A program made the position numbers and the translations under genes. This document shows positions 58,351 through 64,000 of a stretch of 64,000 nt of DNA, one piece after another. Numbering within the stretch: position 1 is the first letter of the stretch; every line of letters starts with the position of its first letter. Source of the stretch: an uncultured Pseudomonadales bacterium (lineage in GTDB: Bacteria > Pseudomonadota > Gammaproteobacteria > Pseudomonadales > Azotimanducaceae); contig CALKBV010000007.1 of the NCBI GenBank assembly GCA_937775265.1, positions 248,001 to 312,000 of the forward strand, in the 5' to 3' direction. The notes under the pieces are model-generated. The model did not search any database. It saw only the letters and a program-made list of their open reading frames with translations, and was not told the origin of the DNA.

Positions 58351-58375
58351 TCCACTAAACGACACATTTACCCAC
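58351..58375 (-). promoter_or_regulatory. Candidate MraZ operator
   Basis: On the minus strand GTGGG, GTGTC and GTGGA occur in phase every 10 bp (plus-strand 58371-58375, 58361-58365, 58351-58355). MraZ of E. coli recognises three TGGG-like repeats with 10-bp periodicity upstream of mraZ. Two of the three here are imperfect. Confidence 0.5.
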
Positions 58376-58585
58376 TTTTCTTCACAGTGAACCTTAGAAA
58401 GGAGACAGGTTCCTGTCAAGCTCAATTGAGCCAATTTGTCTTTAAAACACAATAACTTAGGGGCATTTCTATAGAGTATTACGTAGCCTAAACCATAACC
58501 TAATAGATTACAGCCATATATCTTCATAAGTTAAAGTAACTTATGAGGATTCTCAGCTAAGACCAATCTGTACTATGTAGGCTGT

Positions 58586-58610
58586 TTTATATGCCCAATG
58601 TGCATATAAA
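58586..58610. repeat. 9-bp inverted repeat, A/T rich
   Basis: TTTATATGC (58586-58594) and GCATATAAA (58602-58610) around CCAATGT, in the gap between mraZ and rnpB. No gene within the surrounding 450 bases; role unknown. Confidence 0.5.
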
Positions 58611-58673
58611 CCCGGGCCGCCTGAATATAGGGCCTGAGACGGTGCTGAAGCGTCGGAAAACACCTTGGGACGG

Positions 58674-58698
58674 GCTCATATGATCGTAAAATATGAGC
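58674..58698. repeat. 8-bp inverted repeat just beyond rnpB
   Basis: GCTCATAT (58674-58681) and ATATGAGC (58691-58698), nine-base loop. On the minus strand it follows the six-T run after rnpB, so it may be a back-up 3' structure. Confidence 0.45.
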
Positions 58699-58711
58699 AG
58701 TCTAAAAAATA

Positions 58712-59064
58712 AGGAGCCGGCCGGTAAGCCGGGTTCTGTCGAGGACAATCATTCATCTGTGATGCCCGTCGCCGGACACCTATAGCGACCTACCCGAATC
58801 CCATCGCGGGTCACGATTAGCGGATTCCTATTTGGTCTTGCTCCGAGTGGGGTTTACACTGCCACGCCCGTTACCGGCCGCGCGGTGCGCTCTTACCGCA
58901 CCATTTCACCCTTACCTGCCTCTCACGAATGAAAAACAGGCGGTTTATTTTCTGCTGCACTTTCCGTAGGCTCGCGCCTCCCAGGCGTTACCTGGCACTC
59001 TACCCTTTGGAGCCCGGACTTTCCTCCCTAGCTTGCGCTTGGGCGATTGCCTGGCCGACTCCTG
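58712..59064 (-). ncRNA. rnpB: RNase P RNA
   Basis: Type A RNase P RNA, about 353 nt. On the minus strand it begins AGGAGTCGGCCAGGCAATCG, contains the universal GAGGAAAGTCCGGGCTCC early on and GAGAGGCAGGTAAGGGTGAAA in the middle, and ends AACCCGGCTTACCGGCCGG followed by CTCCTTATTTTTT. The catalytic RNA that trims tRNA 5' ends. Lies 31 bp after rsmI, so its promoter must sit within the rsmI 3' end. End points are approximate to a few bases. Confidence 0.95.
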
Positions 59065-59095
59065 GCGCGAAGACTACTATCTGGCGCCTCTGCGC

Positions 59096-59947
59096 TCAAG
59101 CTGGATCTGCTCCCTTTTTCAGACCCAGGGCGCGATCGTAAAGATCTGACCTGGATAAATCTGTTACTTTCGCTGCGACCGATGCAGCCCTGGAGGGAGA
59201 AAGCTCTGCCAACAGTGTTTGAAGCAAATGGTCAGCGTTGACCGCCAGTACTTCGTCACTTCCGCGCAAAACAAGGACGAACTCTCCCCTCGAAGGAATA
59301 TCTCCTGAATCAATCTGTTCCGAAATCTTACCGACGGTACCCAAAACCACCTGCTCAAATGTCTTGGTCAACTCCCGGCAGAGACTCAACTGGCGTTCCG
59401 GCCCCATGATATCTTCCATTGCTCGAAGGGTTTCGTTGATACGATGAGGCGACTCAAAGAAAACCTGGGTTCTTGTTTCGAACTTTAGATTCGACAGGAA
59501 CTCCCTTCGCGCTAAATTTTTGGCAGGGACAAACCCCTCAAACGAAAACCTGTTAGTTGGCATTCCCGCAATACTGAGCGCAGCAGTGACCGAACTCGGG
59601 CCAGGTACTGCGACGACATCAAATCCCCTGGACAAACATTGATTGACCAGATGATATCCTGGGTCAGAGATGAGAGGAGTTCCGGCATCAGAAACAATAG
59701 CAATGCTCTGTCCGACCTCCAGCATCTGGATGATTCTGGCGGTCGACCGATCTTCGTTGTGGTCATGCAATGCGACCAACTTCGAAGATATAGAAAACTC
59801 CGAAAGCAGCTTGCCGGTATGCCGGGTATCCTCAGCGGCAATAACATCAACAGAACTAAGGACCTCTATAGCTCGTTGTGAGATATCGCCCAGATTGCCA
59901 ATGGGCGTGGCTACTACATATAAAGTCGACAATTTATCACCGATCAT
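59096..59947 (-). CDS. rsmI: 16S rRNA (cytidine-1402 2'-O)-methyltransferase RsmI
   Basis: 283 residues from the ATG at 59947; the frame is open to 60022, but MIGDKLSTLYVVATPIGNLGD fits the family start. SAM-dependent tetrapyrrole-methylase fold: ATPIGNLGDIS, AAEDTRHTGKLL, DAGTPLISDPGY. Methylates the same C1402 that RsmH modifies on N4. Divergent from lpoA, the conserved arrangement. Confidence 0.96.
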   Translation of the reverse strand: MIGDKLSTLYVVATPIGNLGDISQRAIEVLSSVDVIAAEDTRHTGKLLSEFSISSKLVALHDHNEDRSTARIIQMLEVGQSIAIVSDAGTPLISDPGYHLVNQCLSRGFDVVAVPGPSSVTAALSIAGMPTNRFSFEGFVPAKNLARREFLSNLKFETRTQVFFESPHRINETLRAMEDIMGPERQLSLCRELTKTFEQVVLGTVGKISEQIDSGDIPSRGEFVLVLRGSDEVLAVNADHLLQTLLAELSPSRAASVAAKVTDLSRSDLYDRALGLKKGADPA

Positions 59948-60040
59948 CAGGAAAATTCGTTTGCCTTTACAGGCAGAAGTTCGCACAACAACAGCACAAC
60001 TTGTGGGATAATTCCGTGTCACTAGTGTAGCTGAAGTGAC

Positions 60041-61864
60041 ATGAACAAATTAGCGGTTCTTTCTCTCTCTCTCGCCTTCCTTCTTACGGTTACCGCATGT
60101 ACTGCGCCGACGGTTAAGAATACCTCTTCACAGGGTGGACAACCCCTGCTCAGTGAACAAAGAGGTATTGATCGACTATTACTGGAAGCAGACAGAACCC
60201 AACCCCCTAGATCTGCTGAACTAAAACTGGATGCAGTTGGCATCGCGATAGAGGGAGGCGACATCCCTCTCGCCGGTCGAATAATAGATTCCATCCAGTC
60301 TCCATACGTCTCAAGAAAATCTACACGGGATTATTCTTACTTTGCCGCCGAGGTAGCTCTGGCCAATGACAACCCTCTGCGGGCTATTCGTATTCTGGAG
60401 GACCAAAGATTCCAAAATATCCGCCTGGAGACAGGAATGCAGGTCAGAGTTGGAAAACTGAGGGCAAGGGGCTATCTACTTGGTCGAAGTTACCTTGCCA
60501 GTGCCCGGGAGCTCATCTATATCAATCGCCTCCTGCCTCCGGAGGAGCGACCTGGAAATCACGAAACTATTTTTTCAACCCTGCTCCAACTATCAGAGAA
60601 GACACTGCAACTGCAGGCGGAGCAAAGCATTACCAGCGAAATAAGAGGATGGTTGTCTCTCGCTGCAATGACCAAAAGATTCCAGGATGACCCCCTGCGA
60701 CAACTGACTGCGCTTAAAAAATGGCGACAGGCCTGGCCGAACCATTCCGCCGCGGTCATCGTTCCTGCTTCCCTGCAAATGCTTTCACGAATTGTCGAGG
60801 AACGACCAGAGAACATTGCCCTGGTTTTGCCACTTAATGGCAAACTTGGCGCGATTGGACGCGCAATCCGTGATGGATATATCACTGCACATTATCAGTT
60901 AACACCAGATTCCAGTCTGAAAATCTACGACTCAACCAGCGGTGATATTCTCGACATTATTTCCAGAGCCGTTTCAGGCGGAGCGGAACTGATCATCGGC
61001 CCACTGGATAGAGCAAAAGTCACAAAGGTCGCTAGACTGCCCCTAAAAGTTCCTGTCATTGCGCTTAACCGGACGTTAAATAGCGAGATCAATCCGAACC
61101 TATATCAGTTCGGGCTAGCCCCGGAAGACGAATCCAGACAGGTGGCGGAACAGGTATCCCGAGAGGGTCTGCTAAGAGGTCTTATCGTTGCACCTGACAG
61201 CGAATGGGGCGACCGTAACCTCGAAGCCTTCACAGACAGTTTCACCGGCCGCGGCGGTTTAATTGTAGATAGCGCCAGGTTTACAGACCAGCGCGACTAT
61301 TCCGATTTGATTAAGTCATTGCTAAATGTAGATTCAAGTGAGCAGCGAGCCGCAAGCCTGCGCCGAATTACGGGTGAACGGTTTGAGTTCACTGCGCGCC
61401 GCCGCCAGGACATCGACTTTGTATTCCTGCTTTCCAACGCAACGCAGGCGCGGGGTATTAACCCAACCCTGGCATTCTTTTATGCTGAGGATATCCCTGT
61501 GTACGCGACGTCTCATGTTCATGTTGGCACCGACTCCCGAATAAACGCTATTGACATGAACGGCATCCGTTTTTGCGATATCCCCTGGAAATTAACCAAC
61601 GACGGCAGTACAAAACAACTAATTGTTGACACCTGGAGTGGTGCCAGCAGCCAGCTTGCTCCGTTCTACGCGCTTGGCGTCGACGTCCACAGGCTCTACC
61701 CCCGCCTTCAACAGTTGAAGAAATTCCCTGAAGAGAAAATTTTTGGCGCTACCGGCATTCTTACACTCAACAAGGACAACATCGTAAACCGTTCCCTGAT
61801 GTGGGCACAATTCCGGGATGGCAAGGTGAGCACAATTCCCATGATATTCGATGCTGCTCTGTAG
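60041..61864 (+). CDS. lpoA: Penicillin-binding protein activator LpoA (lipoprotein)
   Basis: 607 residues. Signal peptide with lipobox ending TACT; Cys20 would be acylated. N-terminal helical repeats (about 30-250) and a C-terminal periplasmic-binding-like domain (about 255-600, NIALVLPLNGKLGAIGRAIRDG). Outer-membrane protein that activates PBP1A. Heads lpoA-yraN-dolP, divergent from rsmI as in E. coli. Confidence 0.94.
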   Translation: MNKLAVLSLSLAFLLTVTACTAPTVKNTSSQGGQPLLSEQRGIDRLLLEADRTQPPRSAELKLDAVGIAIEGGDIPLAGRIIDSIQSPYVSRKSTRDYSYFAAEVALANDNPLRAIRILEDQRFQNIRLETGMQVRVGKLRARGYLLGRSYLASARELIYINRLLPPEERPGNHETIFSTLLQLSEKTLQLQAEQSITSEIRGWLSLAAMTKRFQDDPLRQLTALKKWRQAWPNHSAAVIVPASLQMLSRIVEERPENIALVLPLNGKLGAIGRAIRDGYITAHYQLTPDSSLKIYDSTSGDILDIISRAVSGGAELIIGPLDRAKVTKVARLPLKVPVIALNRTLNSEINPNLYQFGLAPEDESRQVAEQVSREGLLRGLIVAPDSEWGDRNLEAFTDSFTGRGGLIVDSARFTDQRDYSDLIKSLLNVDSSEQRAASLRRITGERFEFTARRRQDIDFVFLLSNATQARGINPTLAFFYAEDIPVYATSHVHVGTDSRINAIDMNGIRFCDIPWKLTNDGSTKQLIVDTWSGASSQLAPFYALGVDVHRLYPRLQQLKKFPEEKIFGATGILTLNKDNIVNRSLMWAQFRDGKVSTIPMIFDAAL

Positions 61865-61907
61865 CTGACACCATTGACTACACGAGAACCGTGACTTCGC
61901 GAAAACC

Positions 61908-62273
61908 ATGACTACACAAGTACCCGCCATAACGACACAAGAAGCAGGGAGACAGGCCGAAGCCCGCGCTGAAAACCATCTTCTAAAAAAGGGCTTTTCC
62001 ACGGTCAATCGCAACTATTCATGGAAGACAGGAGAGATTGACCTGATCATGGAAAAAAAGGACCTGCTGGTATTTGTCGAAGTCAGACTCCGACAAAATT
62101 CCGATTATGGTTCTGGCGCAGACTCAGTCACCTACCCCAAACAAACAAAAATCATTAATACAGCTAAACGCTATCTGCAGACTTCCGGTCATAAGTGGAA
62201 GAGCTATCGATTCGATGTTGTATCAATAGGAAAACAGATTGATTGGATACCCGGTGCATTTACATTAGACTGA
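61908..62273 (+). CDS. yraN: YraN/UPF0102 nuclease-like protein
   Basis: 121 residues. Restriction-endonuclease fold of UPF0102: GRQAEARAENHLLKKGF, NRNYSWKTGEIDLIMEKKDLLVFVEVRLRQN, which contains the E...D...ExR/K catalytic pattern. Function not settled. 43 bp after lpoA. Confidence 0.93.
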   Translation: MTTQVPAITTQEAGRQAEARAENHLLKKGFSTVNRNYSWKTGEIDLIMEKKDLLVFVEVRLRQNSDYGSGADSVTYPKQTKIINTAKRYLQTSGHKWKSYRFDVVSIGKQIDWIPGAFTLD

Positions 62274-62299
62274 ATTAGCGTTTTATAAAGTTAAACATT

Positions 62300-62815
62300 A
62301 TGCATTTTCCTGTTCTTATCCTGGCACTATTCCTGGCAACAAGCTGCACGGTTAATTCGGTCGGTGAAGCCTTTGATGATTCAAGAAATGAATCACTCGC
62401 TAAAAAACGCGTCGGGAATGCTAATCCTGGATTCGCAGATGCCAATATTAATGTCACCAGTTTCGATGGTATTGTTCTGCTAACTGGACAGGTTTCATCT
62501 GCAGACCTGATTCCCATGGCCACTGCGCAGGTTGAGCCATTGCGGAACGTACGCAAGGTTCATAATGAACTCACTGTAGCAGGGAAAACAACTATCCTGT
62601 CCCGAACCAACGACAGCTGGCTGACAACGAAAGTGAAATCTGCATTGTCAGCGGCAGAATCCACCGACGCGACCCGAATAAAAGTTGTCACCGAGAACGG
62701 TGTGGTTTACCTGATGGGTTTACTCACCCGCGCAGAAGCCGATGCAGCTGTGGATATAGCCAGAGACATTCAAGGTATACAAAAAATCGTAAAGGTTTTT
62801 GAATATATAAACTGA
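62300..62815 (+). CDS. dolP: BON-domain outer-membrane lipoprotein DolP (YraP)
   Basis: 171 residues. Signal peptide with lipobox ATSC (Cys16). Two BON domains (about 28-95 and 105-170; NINVTSFDGIVLLTGQV and IKVVTENGVVYLMGLLTRAEAD). Keeps the outer membrane intact. In E. coli diaA lies between yraN and yraP; it is absent here. Confidence 0.92.
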   Translation: MHFPVLILALFLATSCTVNSVGEAFDDSRNESLAKKRVGNANPGFADANINVTSFDGIVLLTGQVSSADLIPMATAQVEPLRNVRKVHNELTVAGKTTILSRTNDSWLTTKVKSALSAAESTDATRIKVVTENGVVYLMGLLTRAEADAAVDIARDIQGIQKIVKVFEYIN

Positions 62816-62849
62816 TTCACGCTACAACGTTGAAGAGCCGAAGATTACG

Positions 62850-63293
62850 TTACTTAACGACCTTTAAAGAAGGAGGGCCTTTCTTCGGCTTCTTGCCTGG
62901 AGCTCCTGCAGATGATCCCTCGGATGATGAGCCTTCTAAGGGTAAATCTCCTGGCGTGGGGCCGTCCGGAGTTGGTTCAGGCTCCTCATCTCGCGGGAAC
63001 CACATACCTTCACCGTTCTCTTTGGTAATGATACCCATCACAGCACCAATGGGCGCATAGACTTCATGCGCGATGCCGGCGAAGCGCCCACTGAACATTA
63101 TGTATTCACCTGAGATACTCAGGTTCCTAATGGCCTGTGGACCGATATTCAAAACGATCTGGCCATCCTTGACGTGAGCGAGCGGCACCGACACATCATC
63201 CATCGTCGCGTCAACGACCATGTATGGTGTGCAGTTATTGTCGAGGATCCATTCATTGATCGCTCGAATCAGGTATGGGACAGATGAATTCAT
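62850..63293 (-). CDS. sspB: ClpXP adaptor SspB
   Basis: 147 residues. N-terminal substrate-binding domain (RAINEWILDNNCTPYMVVDA; IVLNIGPQAIRNLSISGEYIMFSGRFAG), then a flexible acidic/Pro-Gly region and the C-terminal ClpX-binding tail (KKGPPSLKVVK). Delivers ssrA-tagged proteins to ClpXP. Pair with sspA, 30 bp upstream. Confidence 0.96.
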   Translation of the reverse strand: MNSSVPYLIRAINEWILDNNCTPYMVVDATMDDVSVPLAHVKDGQIVLNIGPQAIRNLSISGEYIMFSGRFAGIAHEVYAPIGAVMGIITKENGEGMWFPRDEEPEPTPDGPTPGDLPLEGSSSEGSSAGAPGKKPKKGPPSLKVVK

Positions 63294-63323
63294 AGGTAAT
63301 CAATCAAGCAGGATGATCTGCAA

Positions 63324-63956
63324 CTAATCCCGCATATCGAGCTCAGCTTCACTGAGTGAAGCCTGGAATGCATCCCGCTCAAATATTTGATCCATATAAT
63401 CCTGAATAGCTTTGCCATGTTTGGGAGGCAAATCAATTCCAAGGGCAGGCAATCGCCACAAAATTGGAGCGACACAACAGTCCACCAGGGTGAATTCTTC
63501 GCTCATAAAGAATGGCTTGTCAGCAAACACAGGCGCAATCGCAACCAGGCTTTCACGAAGCTCTTTCCGCGCCCGGTCAATCACCGTATCTTTTGATCTG
63601 CCTGCGATTATCGTGTCGACATAGCCACACCAGTCTCTCTGGATTCTGTAAATAAACAACCGGCTCTGCGCTCGTGCTACCGGGTAGACAGGCAGCAGGG
63701 GCGGGTGTGGGAATCGTTCGTCCAGATATTCCATGATGACCTGTGATTCGTAGAGCACAAGATCCCGATCTACCAGTGTTGGCAGGGAGTTGTATGGATT
63801 CAGACCGGCCAGGTCCTCAGGCATGCTGCCTGGCTCAACGTCGATGATCTCAACTGCGACGCCTTTTTCGGCCAAAACAAGACGAACTCTCTGGCTGTAG
63901 TGATCATTGCCGTCAGAATAAAAAATCATTGATGAATGCTTGGCTACTACGCCCAT
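63324..63956 (-). CDS. sspA: Stringent starvation protein A
   Basis: 210 residues with a glutathione-S-transferase-like fold. [25 protein letters not shown] at the N-terminus replaces the GST active residues, as in SspA. Binds RNA polymerase and modulates stress genes. AAGGGG lies just before the ATG. The window ends 44 bases further upstream. Confidence 0.94.
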   Translation of the reverse strand: MGVVAKHSSMIFYSDGNDHYSQRVRLVLAEKGVAVEIIDVEPGSMPEDLAGLNPYNSLPTLVDRDLVLYESQVIMEYLDERFPHPPLLPVYPVARAQSRLFIYRIQRDWCGYVDTIIAGRSKDTVIDRARKELRESLVAIAPVFADKPFFMSEEFTLVDCCVAPILWRLPALGIDLPPKHGKAIQDYMDQIFERDAFQASLSEAELDMRD

Positions 63957-64000
63957 TCTTCACCCCTTACTAGGTTAGATGTTAGATGGGTGCCATACCA

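Noticed and set aside
58291-58527. 78-codon minus-strand frame upstream of mraZ
   Set aside because: It overlaps the candidate MraZ operator and promoter region and has no family match.
62830-63060. Plus-strand frame opposite sspB
   Set aside because: Antisense of the Pro/Gly-rich SspB linker, no independent support.

Overview
The window is a stretch of a free-living, probably marine, gammaproteobacterial chromosome. Gene order supports this: pilB-pilC-pilD-coaE-yacG, argJ-secA-M23 peptidase-DUF721-lpxC-ftsZ-ftsA-ftsQ, lpoA-yraN-dolP, sspA-sspB and ampD-nadC follow the Pseudomonas/Chromatiales pattern. AmpG/AmpD, BtuF, LpxC and a meso-DAP type MurE indicate a Gram-negative envelope. groES-groEL carries a perfect CIRCE operator, so the lineage probably uses HrcA, unlike enterics and most Pseudomonas. 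I cannot name the genus.

Layout. 1-15.1 kb is housekeeping: an ABC-F ATPase, groEL/groES, an alkyltransferase-like protein, yajQ-ampG, a receiver/GGDEF protein with both active sites degenerate next to a cobalamin adenosyltransferase, aceE-aceF, ampD-btuF, and an aspartic protease with nadC. 15.1-16.4 kb is a small graveyard of polysaccharide genes (frameshifted gtrA, internally deleted NAD-epimerase). 16.5-33.5 kb is accessory: a TetR-controlled pair of acyl-CoA dehydrogenases, a beta-propeller protein, a luciferase-like monooxygenase, a frameshifted DUF3604 gene, a TauD/TfdA dioxygenase, a MAPEG protein, a second TetR with two clear operators in front of an aminotransferase and an N,N-dimethylformamidase-like gene, a PPOX protein and an SDR. 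This part also holds scars: a GIY-YIG fragment, an SDR stub, half a tRNA and a 59-residue gene.

33.5-39.6 kb is the type IV pilus locus (a minor pilin and pilA on one strand, pilBCD-coaE-yacG on the other) with a sigma-54 promoter for pilA. 39.7-58.3 kb, almost all on the minus strand, runs from mraZ to secA and argJ. The division and cell wall (dcw) cluster mraZ-rsmH-ftsL-ftsI-murE-murD-ftsW-murC-ftsQ-ftsA-ftsZ lacks murF, mraY, murG and ddl/murB, yet nearly every junction is a short overlap, so the reduced order looks real and not an assembly gap. 58.7-64 kb has RNase P RNA, rsmI, lpoA-yraN-dolP and sspA-sspB.

Envelope genes dominate the core. AmpG and AmpD recycle muropeptides, the dcw genes make and place septal murein, LpoA activates a penicillin-binding protein, DolP maintains the outer membrane and LpxC starts lipid A synthesis. 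I found no intact tRNA, rRNA, CRISPR array or transposase. No clear new multi-gene system stands out. The best leads are the pruned dcw cluster, the TetR/aminotransferase/amidohydrolase-like locus, the doubly degenerate receiver-GGDEF protein, the divergent CoaE, and the tRNA half and micro-gene in the accessory part.
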